Shown: positions 22,643 through 31,704 of the stretch, piece after piece
Layout of the letters: the number at the start of each line of letters is the position of its first letter
How positions within the stretch are numbered: the first letter of the stretch is position 1
Assembly (NCBI GenBank): GCA_011620605.1
Contig: WOYW01000005.1
Coordinates: 1-32,231 of the forward strand
Source of the DNA: Bacteroidales bacterium
GTDB taxonomy: Bacteria > Bacteroidota > Bacteroidia > Bacteroidales > UBA932
Reading direction: 5' to 3'
Length of the DNA stretch: 32,231 bases
Translations under genes and position numbers: made by a program
Notes under the pieces: model-generated
The model's input: only the letters and a program-made list of their open reading frames with translations
Told to the model about the DNA's origin: nothing
The model's database searches: none

Positions 22643-23638
22643 TCAGATCACCCTCTTATTCTGCATCTGGCAGATGAGTTCTATGGCCAGGAGTGAGTCT
22701 TCGTCGCCTTTCTTGGCGGCCTTCAGGTACCATTGCATGGCGGCTTCCTCGTTCTGGTTTACGCCGAGACCTTCTTTGTAGCAGTAACCTACGCGGCTTT
22801 CGGCATGCATGTCGCCCTGGTCAGCCGCTTTTTTATACCAGAAAAACGCCTGTTCGTAATCCTGAACCACGCCCTGCCCGTAAAAAAACCGGTCGCCCAA
22901 CTCGATCTGGGCCGGAATGTGCCCCTGTGAAGCGGCTTTGCTGTACCATTGGAAAGCTTTCCGGTAATTCTGCCCGGTGCCCGTTCCCCGGCGGAAGCAA
23001 TCGCCCAGATTTTTCTGGGCCTCAGCATCCCCCTGCTCGGCAGCTTTTTTGAACCAATCGAAGGCCTGGTGCGGGTCTTTTTGAACACAACAGCCGAGTT
23101 CCAGGTAGAAGCCCGAACGCTTTTGCGAGCGGATGAACCCCTGTTCCGCCGATTTTTTGAACCAGTAAACGGCCTGCTCGGCATCCCTTTCCACACCGAT
23201 GCCTTCGTCATAACATATGCCGAGGTTATACTGCGCTTTGGCATTCCCCTGCCGTGCGGCCTTCCTGCACCATTCGAAGGCTGTCTGCGTGTCTTCCTCC
23301 ACACCTTCCCCGCGGCAATAACAACAGCCGAGGTTATTTTGTGCCCTGGCGCAACCATTTTCTGCCGCCTTGGTATACCACTCAATGGCCTTATGACAGT
23401 CTTGTTGAACGCCGAGTCCAAATTCGTAACATATTCCTATCTGATTCTGGGCGTGCACATTACCCATGCCTGCAGCTTTTACGAAACACCCGAAGGCTTC
23501 TGTAAAAAAGGCGTCTGTCCAGTCTTCATTGGCGTTTCTGGCATCCAGTCCTTTATCGTAATAGAAAACACCCTGCAAAAAATGTTCTTCGGACGTTTCA
23601 GTTATAGTTTTTTGTGTACGTCGGTCTTCAGGTTTCAT
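22643..23638 (-). CDS. Sel1-repeat (SLR) protein
   Basis: 331 aa of 36-residue Sel1-like repeats; about seven full units from residue 55 on, such as NAKAQYNLGICYDEGIGVER...AVYWFKKSAEQG, preceded by a half-unit and followed by a partial unit. SLRs stack as helix pairs and serve as protein-interaction scaffolds. There is no signal peptide, so it is probably cytoplasmic. Extra cysteines (NNLGCCYCRGEG, LELGCCVQKD) are noticeable but scattered. Possible promoter at 23658-23689. Monocistronic: terminator on one side, tandem array on the other. Partner unknown. Confidence 0.92.
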   Translation of the reverse strand: MKPEDRRTQKTITETSEEHFLQGVFYYDKGLDARNANEDWTDAFFTEAFGCFVKAAGMGNVHAQNQIGICYEFGLGVQQDCHKAIEWYTKAAENGCARAQNNLGCCYCRGEGVEEDTQTAFEWCRKAARQGNAKAQYNLGICYDEGIGVERDAEQAVYWFKKSAEQGFIRSQKRSGFYLELGCCVQKDPHQAFDWFKKAAEQGDAEAQKNLGDCFRRGTGTGQNYRKAFQWYSKAASQGHIPAQIELGDRFFYGQGVVQDYEQAFFWYKKAADQGDMHAESRVGYCYKEGLGVNQNEEAAMQWYLKAAKKGDEDSLLAIELICQMQNKRVI

Positions 23639-23657
23639 AAGTGAGGAAATTTGTATT

Positions 23658-23689
23658 GCAAGATAAATAAAATGAACGTTTTTTTCAAA
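23658..23689 (-). promoter_or_regulatory. Candidate Bacteroides-type promoter of the Sel1 gene
   Basis: Minus strand TTTG (23689-23686), 20 nt, then TATCTTGC (23665-23658), a partial match to TAnnTTTG, about 20 nt before the ATG. Confidence 0.4.
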
Positions 23690-23710
23690 AAAAACACATA
23701 TTCATAAAAA

Positions 23711-23740
23711 TAAAAAAAGCCCTCCCGATAAAAGAGGGCT
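23711..23740 (-). terminator. Rho-independent terminator after susD
   Basis: Minus strand AGCCCTC (23740-23734), 9-nt loop, GAGGGCT (23724-23718), then a run of T. Ends the susC-susD transcript 42 nt after the susD stop. Confidence 0.85.
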
Positions 23741-23781
23741 TCATCTAGTAAACCAAATTCTATAAGCAGATTCCTGAAAGG

Positions 23782-25242
23782 TTATTCAGTATATCCCGGG
23801 TTCTGTTCCAGGTTGGGATAGATCTGTCTTTCTGTATGAGATATTGGAAGTACGACCTTGAAGTAATTCCAGTCAATTTCTTCCGGACATCCGGCTGATA
23901 CAGCAAAGTTGTAACCGTCACCATCGCTGCGTACAATGGACCCTCCTATTCTCATCATGTCAAAGAACCGATGTCCTTCTCCAATAAATTCTTTCCTTCT
24001 TTCATCTTGTATCAGATCCTCGGTGGCTACAACGTCCGTTGTCGATGGATTGGCACGTTTACGGATGGCATTCAGGTAATTGCTTGCCTGATTGACCCCT
24101 GCAGATCCCTTCAGAGCACCTTCGGCTGCAATCAGGTAAGCCTCGGCAAGTCTTAAGATGCGCGGGTTGTTCAGGCGAAAATTTACGCCATTGGTCCCAG
24201 GGAATTTGCATAGCCAGGCTTTGGAGATTTCGTATTTGGAATCCGTCCTGAGGAACTCAGCTCGAATATCTCCGGGCTCGGATTGTACCAGGTTGATCCA
24301 GCTGACAGTGGGTATGAGTGAAGCCCCAGCCGATACGTCACCGTGCCAAAGATTATGGTAAAAGGATACATACCCTCCGTCGTCGTCAATGGTAGATTGG
24401 GTTGTCACAAAAAATTCCAGTAACGTTTCATCTCCTCCTTCTTGTTGCCAGTAATCAAGATATTCCTGGTTGGGAACCAGATTATAGGGAGACTGATCAA
24501 TGACTTCTTTGGCAGCGTTGTATGCTGCATCCCAGTCACCTTTGTACAAATAGACCCTGGCCTGGAGAAGTTTGGCAGCCCAATAATTGAAATGGCCTGT
24601 ATTTTTGTCCTTTGACAGTAGGGACAATGCCTGATCAAGGTCAGATAAAATCAGGTCATACGTCTGTGCAACGGTACTTCTGTCCTGCTTGGCATCGGAA
24701 ATAGACACCACATCGGTAATAAGAACTGCTCCAAGAGAAGCTCCGTTATCCTTCATGTAAGGATAGCCGTACATTCTGGCAAGGTCAAAATAGATCAATG
24801 CCCTTACCGCATAAGCCTGCCCTTTGTAATCATCTCGTTTTTTCTTGTCTGCACTCGTGGCAGGGTCAAGTTTTTCAATGTTAGCCAAGAGAGTATTGCA
24901 CCTCATAATAGTTTGGTAACATTTTTGCCACATATTAAAATAAGTGTTGGATTCAGAATCGTATCCCAGTGTGTATATTTGTATCCATCCCGAGGACATA
25001 GTACGCGGCTGAATGTTGTCTCCTCTTTCATCTCCCATCAGTTGCATGTATGTTCCATAATAATCATACCACTTCAGGTCCACGTATAGTCCGTTAACGG
25101 CAATACCAGCATCGTATAATGTGAGCATTGCAGTTTCAGCCACAACCACATCGGTTGGTTCTGTGTCCAAAAAGCCTTTACAGGAGGAAAAAGATGTTAT
25201 CACTCCCAGGCAAATTATTGAAATAATTATATACTTTTTCAT
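23782..25242 (-). CDS. SusD/RagB-family nutrient-binding lipoprotein
   Basis: 486 aa from ATG 25242 (MKKYIIISIICLGVITSFSS with Cys next, lipobox SFSSC). Followed by the mature N-terminus KGFLDTEPTDVV, the TPR-like SusD region (YKGQAYAVRALIYFDLARMYG) and the C-terminal RagB/SusD part (RLAEAYLIAAEGALKG, IQDERRKEFIGEGHRFFDMMR). SusD proteins sit on the cell surface as the lid of the TonB-dependent SusC channel and bind the incoming oligosaccharide or peptide. The gene starts 14-20 nt after susC stops, in the conserved order. No glycoside hydrolase, peptidase or sigma/anti-sigma gene is in reach, so the substrate cannot be suggested. Confidence 0.95.
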   Translation of the reverse strand: MKKYIIISIICLGVITSFSSCKGFLDTEPTDVVVAETAMLTLYDAGIAVNGLYVDLKWYDYYGTYMQLMGDERGDNIQPRTMSSGWIQIYTLGYDSESNTYFNMWQKCYQTIMRCNTLLANIEKLDPATSADKKKRDDYKGQAYAVRALIYFDLARMYGYPYMKDNGASLGAVLITDVVSISDAKQDRSTVAQTYDLILSDLDQALSLLSKDKNTGHFNYWAAKLLQARVYLYKGDWDAAYNAAKEVIDQSPYNLVPNQEYLDYWQQEGGDETLLEFFVTTQSTIDDDGGYVSFYHNLWHGDVSAGASLIPTVSWINLVQSEPGDIRAEFLRTDSKYEISKAWLCKFPGTNGVNFRLNNPRILRLAEAYLIAAEGALKGSAGVNQASNYLNAIRKRANPSTTDVVATEDLIQDERRKEFIGEGHRFFDMMRIGGSIVRSDGDGYNFAVSAGCPEEIDWNYFKVVLPISHTERQIYPNLEQNPGYTE

Positions 25243-25262
25243 AGTCATATTCTGTTTATGGG

Positions 25263-28200
25263 TTAAAGTGATATTTCAACTCCAAGTGTAACGGTTCTCA
25301 ATGCAGGCAGGTAGAAATTATAATACCCGTCGGCTCTGACTTCCGGGTCGAAGTTCAGACCCGTAAATGTCAATAAATTAGCACCGGCAAGATATACTCT
25401 TGCATTGGAAAGACGCAGGAATCGCTTTACCTTGTCAGGCAGTGTATAAGAAACCGTAAGGTTTTTCAATCTCAGGTAATCTCCTTTCTTCAGGGCACGG
25501 CTGGAATCGTAATATCCGCCTCCGGTATTTCCGGCTATACGTCTGGGCAGGTATGTCTGGTCACCGGCGTTTTGCCAGCATTCAATCTGAGATTTTGCAA
25601 TATTGGCGTATAAATTATAACCGTCCGTTTCCATATCATCTACACCATTATCCCACACATAATGGCCGTATTTATAAGACCATGCCATGGAAACAGAGAG
25701 TGAACGCCAGGTAAAGGCAGCGTTGAATCCTCCGTAACCTTTTGGAATCGCGGTCATGCCTTCCAGAATAGTGGAAGAGGCCTGTGACCTGGAAACAAGG
25801 GTTCTGTCACGAGTGCCGTCATCCAGTATTTTGTTGGAATAATAAAGAGGTTCACCGGTCTCGGGATCAGGACCGTAATACTCCCTGGTATAATACTGAA
25901 CATAAGAATAACCTGCTTTCCATATCCAGGGACGTGACACTATCTGTTCTCCTTCTTCCGAAAGAGATAGCACTTCATTATGCAGTGTAGCCCAATTTAA
26001 CCCAAGATTCAGGACCATGTCTCTTTTCTTAATAACATCTAGACTAAAAGCGAGTTCAAGGCCCTTGTTAACCATGGAACCGATGTTGGTCAAAGCAGAA
26101 GTAAATCCCGTGGTAGAAGGTACCGAAGCATCCAGTAACAAGTCCGTAGTGAGTTTGTTGTAATACTCGGCAGTTATATCTAAACGATCAAACAACCTGG
26201 CATCCACGGCAATATTCCAGTTTTTGTTCTTTTCCCAGGTTAAATCCGCGTTGGCCAGATTATCCGGATACCCGGCTCCTTCAGTTCCGTATGTCCAATA
26301 ATCAAAAACAGCCTTATAAGCATACCTGCTGGAAGGAAGTGTACCGCTAGTCCCGTATGAGCCTCTAATCCTCAGATCGTTTATCTGACTAACATTACTC
26401 ATGAACCTTTCATTGCTGATCCTCCATGACCCTGAAACAGACCAGAAGCTTCCCCATCTGTTTTTGGGGCTTAAGCGGGATGAACCGTCCCGGCGGAACG
26501 ATGCGGCCAGGTAATATTTGGAGTTGTAATCGTAATTCAGGTTGCTGATGGCTGACAAGATATTGGCATCTGCGACGTAAGTGAAGGCTTCATCGAGGGT
26601 AGTAGCCAAAGCAGATTGTGTAGCTCCAAAATTGGTGAAATCAACCATACCTACACGGGTATATGTGAAATGTTCTTTTTCTGCCTCCCAACCTACCATC
26701 GCTGATATATGGTGATTGCCAAACGTCTTGTTGAAATTCGCCACTGTGGAACTAACTACCTTATTTACAAAGCGATATCTGTCTGACATATAGCCGTTTC
26801 CATAGGCAGAGAAATTTACGTGCCCGTACAACCATCCAAAGCGGTCATGCATTTGAAGGAAGTCGTCACTAACAATGGTTTTAATTTTCAGGTAATCGGT
26901 CAGTCTCAATTCTGCCCATCCTTTCAGGATTACACGCATTTGATTGGCATCGTTGATCTGCAAATTAAATTGTCCGACCGGATTTCTCTGGGATCCTCCG
27001 TTATAGGATTCCATCCAGTAAGATCCGTCTGAGGCATACTGGAAAGGCCAGCGGCTTGTCAAGTGAACTTTCCATAGGTAAAATGGGTTGTCTTTTGCAG
27101 CTCCTTCCTGATGTCCGCTTTGTGTTTGATTGGAGAACTGAACTGAACCACCTATGTTAAGCCGTTTCCCAATTTTGGTTTCTGCATTAATGGTGGCTGT
27201 TATTCTTTTTAAATACTCAATAACGTTTACTCCTTTATCGTCATTGTATGCCAGAGATGCAAATACTTTTGAATTATCTCCGCCTCCGGAAATATTGTAC
27301 TCATAATTCTGGCTTATACCTACTCTGAACAATTCTTTTTCCCAATCCACATAAATAAATTCAGATTTTCTGGAAGGATAGTATTTTTCCACCATGGCAT
27401 CTACGTAGTTGTCCAGAGATCCATACGGTTGCCATTTAACGGGATTATCCGTTCCATAATTTGTCCAGGACTCACGGTGCAATATTTCAGCTTCTTCATC
27501 GGAAGCCAAAGGATAGTTATCCATAGCAAAATATGAAAGTCCGACATTTGCGCGGAAAGTAGAAACAGGTTTTCCTTTTCTGCCAGTTTTTGTGGTAATC
27601 AGGATAACTCCGTTAGATGCCCTTGATCCGTAAAGAGAAGCAGCCGCTGCGTCTTTCAATATAGTTATGGATTCAATGTCTCCCGGGTTCAAGAAGTTCA
27701 TGGAGCTGGTAAAAATATTGTCGGATCCCCAGTCTCCGCTAGTAGCGGGTATTCCGTCAATTACATACAAAGGTTCGTTACCTGCATTAAAAGATCCAAA
27801 ACCGCGTACCCTGATTTCGGGAAGCGACCCTGGTTGTCCTGATCTTTGAGTGATCTGTACTCCGGGAACTGAACCGACGATAGCCTGTTCAAAACTTACA
27901 ACGGGAACGTCCTTAAATTTGTCTTGTTTGATCTGTGTAGCAGATCCTGAGTAAGATCCTTTCTGAACAGTTCCGTAAGCAACAACCATTAATTCCTCCA
28001 GACCAACTGATTCCTGAGACAATTCAACATCGATCCGGTTTCTTCCGTTGACAGGTACTTCCTGTGAGCTGTACCCAATACATGAGAATACCAGGATGGC
28101 ATCCTCAGGTACATTGGTAAAAATGTAAGAACCGTTAACATCAGTAGCTGTAGTCGTTTGTGTTCCTTGTATGCTTATGGTAACATAAGAAACAGGTGAC

Positions 28201-28307
28201 CCGTCTGATGCATCGGTAACACTTCCGGTAATTTTTGTTTGAGCCACTGCAACACCAGATAATAGGAGCATGCTGCAAAGACAGATAAAAATCCGTTTTT
28301 TCATCAT
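25263..28307 (-). CDS. SusC/RagA-family TonB-dependent outer-membrane transporter
   Basis: 1014 aa. Signal peptide MMKKRIFICLCSMLLLSGVAVA, a carboxypeptidase-regulatory-like domain (about 27-105, KITGSVTDASDGSPVSYV), TonB-box-like LEELMVVAYGTV, plug domain with the SusC signature EPLYVIDGIP and DIESITILKDAAAASLYGSR, then a beta barrel ending GVEISL with an acceptable terminal strand. It imports the substrate captured by the SusD partner using TonB energy. No N-terminal STN domain, so no obvious anti-sigma signalling. A TATATTTG box on the minus strand at 28390-28383 could be a -7 element, but no TTTG lies at the expected distance. Length is normal for the family. Confidence 0.95.
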   Translation of the reverse strand: MMKKRIFICLCSMLLLSGVAVAQTKITGSVTDASDGSPVSYVTISIQGTQTTTATDVNGSYIFTNVPEDAILVFSCIGYSSQEVPVNGRNRIDVELSQESVGLEELMVVAYGTVQKGSYSGSATQIKQDKFKDVPVVSFEQAIVGSVPGVQITQRSGQPGSLPEIRVRGFGSFNAGNEPLYVIDGIPATSGDWGSDNIFTSSMNFLNPGDIESITILKDAAAASLYGSRASNGVILITTKTGRKGKPVSTFRANVGLSYFAMDNYPLASDEEAEILHRESWTNYGTDNPVKWQPYGSLDNYVDAMVEKYYPSRKSEFIYVDWEKELFRVGISQNYEYNISGGGDNSKVFASLAYNDDKGVNVIEYLKRITATINAETKIGKRLNIGGSVQFSNQTQSGHQEGAAKDNPFYLWKVHLTSRWPFQYASDGSYWMESYNGGSQRNPVGQFNLQINDANQMRVILKGWAELRLTDYLKIKTIVSDDFLQMHDRFGWLYGHVNFSAYGNGYMSDRYRFVNKVVSSTVANFNKTFGNHHISAMVGWEAEKEHFTYTRVGMVDFTNFGATQSALATTLDEAFTYVADANILSAISNLNYDYNSKYYLAASFRRDGSSRLSPKNRWGSFWSVSGSWRISNERFMSNVSQINDLRIRGSYGTSGTLPSSRYAYKAVFDYWTYGTEGAGYPDNLANADLTWEKNKNWNIAVDARLFDRLDITAEYYNKLTTDLLLDASVPSTTGFTSALTNIGSMVNKGLELAFSLDVIKKRDMVLNLGLNWATLHNEVLSLSEEGEQIVSRPWIWKAGYSYVQYYTREYYGPDPETGEPLYYSNKILDDGTRDRTLVSRSQASSTILEGMTAIPKGYGGFNAAFTWRSLSVSMAWSYKYGHYVWDNGVDDMETDGYNLYANIAKSQIECWQNAGDQTYLPRRIAGNTGGGYYDSSRALKKGDYLRLKNLTVSYTLPDKVKRFLRLSNARVYLAGANLLTFTGLNFDPEVRADGYYNFYLPALRTVTLGVEISL

Positions 28308-28449
28308 TTATTAAGATTAATAGGTTAAATAATGGGGTCTCATGATGTTGGGAAATTGGTGTCAGATGTCCAGTAATATTTACAAATATATAAAAATATC
28401 AAAGTGATTGACTGTCATTCGGATAATTTTTGGCGGGTCTGAAAGGCAT

Positions 28450-28480
28450 AAAAAAAATGCTGCCCTTTTGAGACAGCATC
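28450..28480 (-). terminator. Terminator after tRNA-Lys
   Basis: Minus strand ATGCTG (28479-28474), 11-nt loop, CAGCAT (28462-28457), then eight T. Separates the tRNA from susC. Confidence 0.8.
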
Positions 28481-28494
28481 CCCCGATTATTTTG

Positions 28495-28567
28495 TGATCC
28501 GTCTGGGGTTCGAACCCAGGACCCCAACATTAAAAGTGTTGTGCTCTACCAGCTGAGCTAACGAATC
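28495..28567 (-). tRNA. tRNA-Lys (anticodon TTT)
   Basis: 73 nt cloverleaf on the minus strand: acceptor GATTCGT/ACGGATC (one G-T pair), D arm TAGCTCAGCTGGTAGAGCA, anticodon loop CTTTTAA, T arm CTGGGTTCGAACCCCAG, discriminator A. CCA is not encoded. No att-like duplication of the 3' end is seen nearby. Confidence 0.95.
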
Positions 28568-28655
28568 AAAGGGGCTGCAAAAGTAGCCATAAATTTTTTA
28601 TCTGCAAAAATTAGTAAATTTTTTTCTAAATTCGCTTTTGACAACAGCCGTATTT

Positions 28656-29543
28656 ATGGTACTTCTGGAAGTTTGCTGTACCGGAATTGACAGCGCCCTG
28701 AACATGCTTCAGGAAGGCGCTCACCGCGTAGAACTCTGTTCGGTTCTGGAATGTGGCGGCCTGACCCCCACCTGGCTCTCCCGCCTACGCGACCTGCCTA
28801 CGTTTTCCCGTATTAACGAGCACCCTTCCATTGCGCGGCTTGCAACTCCCGGACTGCCGGCCTCTGACGAGGTTAGCCCTGCCTCTGCCCCGGAAAGCCG
28901 GCACATTGACCTTTTATCCCATGCCCACGTGCTGATCCGGTGCCGCCCCGGCGATTTCTGTTATTCACAGGCCGAGGTGGATGAAATGTGCCGAAGCATC
29001 CGCCTGTGCCGGGAAGCGCGGGTCAAAGGCGTTGTTATAGGGGCACTTACGCCTGATGGCAATTTGGACCTGCCGGCCCTCCGAAAGATGATCCATGTGG
29101 CCACCGGATCCAACCCGATTCCACCAACGGCAATACCACGTAATACACCTTCCACATCGTTTTCTAATACGCTGTTTTCTCAGGCAGAACCCCCTCAAGG
29201 ACCCGCTATAGCCGCTCCCTCAGACAACCGGGCCCTTACCATGGTCTTTCACCGCGCCTTTGATGAATGCCGGGATCCTTTTGGTGCCTTGGAGCAGATT
29301 ATCAGCATGGGCTTTCATACCCTGCTGACCTCGGGCCAGGCCCCCACTGCCGAACAAGGCATCCCATTGCTGAAACAACTGGTGGAACGGGCCAACGGCC
29401 GCATCAACATCATGGCCGGCAAAGGCGTCACCCTGGACAACGTCGCCCGCATCATCCGGGAAACCGGAGTGCCCGCTGTTCACCTGTCTGAGAGGCAGGG
29501 CATCTTCAAGCTGCTGCGCCAAATCCAAAATGCAAATTTCTAA
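28656..29543 (+). CDS. cutC: CutC-family protein
   Basis: 295 aa from ATG 28656 (MVLLEVCCTGIDSALNML). Conserved CutC text: GAHRVELCSVLECGGLTPTW, HVLIRCRPGDFCYS, GVVIGALTPDGNLD, MVFHRAFDECRDPFGALEQI, LLTSGQAPT, INIMAGKGV, VHLSER. A TIM-barrel protein originally linked to copper tolerance, though a direct copper role is disputed. Two hydrophilic insertions are unlike the ~240-aa norm: about residues 50-85 (NEHPSIARLATPGLPASDEV...) and about 150-188 (SNPIPPTAIPRNTPSTSFSN...). The C-terminus (IFKLLRQIQNANF) is read from the arm and centre of a palindrome rather than from normal CutC sequence. The next gene starts 19 bp downstream. Confidence 0.9.
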   Translation: MVLLEVCCTGIDSALNMLQEGAHRVELCSVLECGGLTPTWLSRLRDLPTFSRINEHPSIARLATPGLPASDEVSPASAPESRHIDLLSHAHVLIRCRPGDFCYSQAEVDEMCRSIRLCREARVKGVVIGALTPDGNLDLPALRKMIHVATGSNPIPPTAIPRNTPSTSFSNTLFSQAEPPQGPAIAAPSDNRALTMVFHRAFDECRDPFGALEQIISMGFHTLLTSGQAPTAEQGIPLLKQLVERANGRINIMAGKGVTLDNVARIIRETGVPAVHLSERQGIFKLLRQIQNANF

Positions 29544-29604
29544 AACCCTGATATACTGACCTATGAGAATTTTTAAAAATAAAGTGGCGCGCCAGCTTGA
29601 AGAT
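29502..29604. repeat. 103-bp long-armed palindrome (family 2, copy B) spanning the cutC/transglutaminase junction
   Basis: Left arm 29502-29523 (ATCTTCAAGCTGCTGCGCC...) and right arm 29583-29604 (AGTGGCGCGCCAGCTTGAAG...) are inverted copies. The right arm matches the right arm at 13702-13723 at 21 of 22 bases. It contains the last codons of cutC, the intergenic gap and the first ~14 codons of the next gene. Confidence 0.82.
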
Positions 29605-31704
29605 GCTTTCCGCCTGCGCACCACTCTGCCAGCTCCTCTGCGCGCCGCACAGAGCACCCTCCTGCTGACCTCACTCCTGCTGCTGACGGCCTGCAGTACG
29701 TTCACCCAAAAGCAGGCGCTGGATTACCTTTATGAATATATGCCGCTGAATGACAGGGCCGAACAAAGCCGGGAGTATTTCCAACAAGCTGTAGAACAGG
29801 CCTTCCGGACAAAGGATATGCCCTGGGGCAAGGCCATTACGGAGGATCTGTTCAAGCATTACGTGTTGCCGCCCAGGGTGAATAACGAGTACCTGGACAA
29901 TGCCCGGGAGGTTTTTTACAAGGAGTTGTATCCGCGTGTGAAGGATCTGAGCATGTACGATGCGGTCCTGGAGGTGAACCACTGGTGTCGCGAAAAGGTG
30001 GAGTACAGGCCTACTGACATCCGCACCTCGGCGCCGCTGCAGACGGTCGCGCGCGGCTACGGACGATGCGGGGAGGAATCGGTGGTGGCCGTCTCGGCAT
30101 TAAGAAGCATAGGCATTCCCGCCCGCCAGGTTTACGCCCCGCGCTGGTCGCACACCAACGACAATCACGCCTGGGTGGAGGTTTGGGTGGACGGCCGGTG
30201 GCATTACCTGGGCGCCTGCGAACCCGAACCGGAGCTGGACCGGGGCTGGTTTACGGACGAGGCTTCCCGCGCCATGCTCATCCATACGTTCGTGCCCGGG
30301 GACCTGCGGGATCCCAAAGAAGAGATCCTGTCTTTCAACAGGTTATACACAGAATTGAACGTTCTGGAGCAGTATGCCCCGGTCAAAAAAGCCGTTGTGC
30401 GCGTGGTGGATCCCTCCGACCGGCCTCTGGAAGGGGTGCAGGTTTCGTTTGGACTTTATAATTATGCCGAGTTTTACCCCCTGGCGCAGCGCCTGACCAA
30501 CGGCGACGGCCTGGCCAGCCTCACCACCGGCTTGGGAACGTTGTTCATCGAGGCGTATTTTGAAGGGGCTCTTACCCCCGGCACTGCAACGCAGGAACCC
30601 TCTGCTTCCGGAACTGAGGCTGTGGGTGACGGGACTAAAACCGGGGGAGCAGAATCTGTGAATAGCGGGCAGACACAGTGGTATGCAGCGGCGCCGTACC
30701 CGGTACCTGCGCTTGATACCCTGACGCTGGTCCTTGCCGGGGATCCCAGGCCCGTGAACGGTCTGGAGGAATACCTTCTGACACCTCCGGCAGCTACTGC
30801 CTTTGACGACTCGTTGAGTGCACCTTCAAAAGCCCGGCTGGACTCGCTTTGTGCCATTGACGATTCGCTGCGCATAGCCCGCCTGGCAAGCCAACCGCCG
30901 GGACATACCGAAGCCTTCCTGAACTCCATCCCTGAATCTGACCGTGAAACAGCTGCCCGCCTGGTATCGATGCTCAATGAAAAAGACTTCCTGGAAGCCA
31001 CCCCGGAAACCCTTAACGACTGGCTGACCGGTATCCAACGTCTGAAGGATGTCTCTGATACTTCTTCGTATTATTGGGATTATGTCATGAACCCGCGTAT
31101 AGCCAACGAAGCACCACTGCCCTACAGGGAAACCCTTTGGAAGCTTCTTTGTGAACATGGCATGCAGGCACCCGGAGCCAACCCGTCCACACTCCAGGCC
31201 GTAGATAGCATCATAAACGCACTGGAAATGGCCCCGGAACTCAACCCCCGCGGCTTTCCCGTAGCACCGGCCGCCACCGCCCTATACGGAATTGCCGATG
31301 AGGCCTCCCGTGAAGTGCTGCGCGTGGTACTTTACCGCACCGCCGGCATCCCCGCCCGGATAGATCCGGTCACCAAGCGCACCGAAACCGCAGCAGTTGC
31401 ATCTTCAAGATGCCTGCGCCTCCAGGCCACAGCCGGACCTGAAGGCACATTGCCCGCCTACGATACGGATTTTACCATACAGCGTTGGGAGAACGGCCGT
31501 TACCGGACTTTGGGATTTGGGTATGAATCAGGTGGTGTGACACAGGAACGGCTTTTCAACACGGATCTCTTGCTGCCGGCCGGGTTGTACCGCATAGTAT
31601 ATGGTATCAGGGCTGATGACGGGAGCGTTCGGGTGCGGGTGCAGCGCAAAAATCTCAGAGATTCTGCGCAAGAAACAGTCAGTGAAATTTTCAACCTGCA
31701 GTAA
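29563..31704 (+). CDS. Transglutaminase-like domain lipoprotein
   Basis: 713 aa. The signal peptide is unusually long: an n-region of about 30 residues (MRIFKNKVARQLEDAFRLR...) partly encoded by a palindrome arm, then LLLTSLLLLTAC, lipobox Cys near residue 44. The transglutaminase-like core lies near 140-240: GRCGEESVVAVSALRSIGIPAR with the Cys, NDNHAWVEVWVDG with the His, and WHYLGACEPEPELD with the acidic residue, so the Cys-His-Asp/Glu set is present. A CarboxypepD_reg/Ig-like segment follows (AVVRVVDPSDRPLEGVQVSF), then a low-complexity insertion (TATQEPSASGTEAVGDG...). The C-terminal half is mostly uncharacterised. Exported, probably surface or periplasmic; peptide or glycan processing is inferred. 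A native start may lie downstream of the repeat-derived residues. Confidence 0.9.
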   Translation: MRIFKNKVARQLEDAFRLRTTLPAPLRAAQSTLLLTSLLLLTACSTFTQKQALDYLYEYMPLNDRAEQSREYFQQAVEQAFRTKDMPWGKAITEDLFKHYVLPPRVNNEYLDNAREVFYKELYPRVKDLSMYDAVLEVNHWCREKVEYRPTDIRTSAPLQTVARGYGRCGEESVVAVSALRSIGIPARQVYAPRWSHTNDNHAWVEVWVDGRWHYLGACEPEPELDRGWFTDEASRAMLIHTFVPGDLRDPKEEILSFNRLYTELNVLEQYAPVKKAVVRVVDPSDRPLEGVQVSFGLYNYAEFYPLAQRLTNGDGLASLTTGLGTLFIEAYFEGALTPGTATQEPSASGTEAVGDGTKTGGAESVNSGQTQWYAAAPYPVPALDTLTLVLAGDPRPVNGLEEYLLTPPAATAFDDSLSAPSKARLDSLCAIDDSLRIARLASQPPGHTEAFLNSIPESDRETAARLVSMLNEKDFLEATPETLNDWLTGIQRLKDVSDTSSYYWDYVMNPRIANEAPLPYRETLWKLLCEHGMQAPGANPSTLQAVDSIINALEMAPELNPRGFPVAPAATALYGIADEASREVLRVVLYRTAGIPARIDPVTKRTETAAVASSRCLRLQATAGPEGTLPAYDTDFTIQRWENGRYRTLGFGYESGGVTQERLFNTDLLLPAGLYRIVYGIRADDGSVRVRVQRKNLRDSAQETVSEIFNLQ

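Noticed and set aside
28495..28567. tRNA-Lys as an integration site for a genomic island
   Set aside because: No duplicated 3' tRNA end and no integrase is visible in the window.
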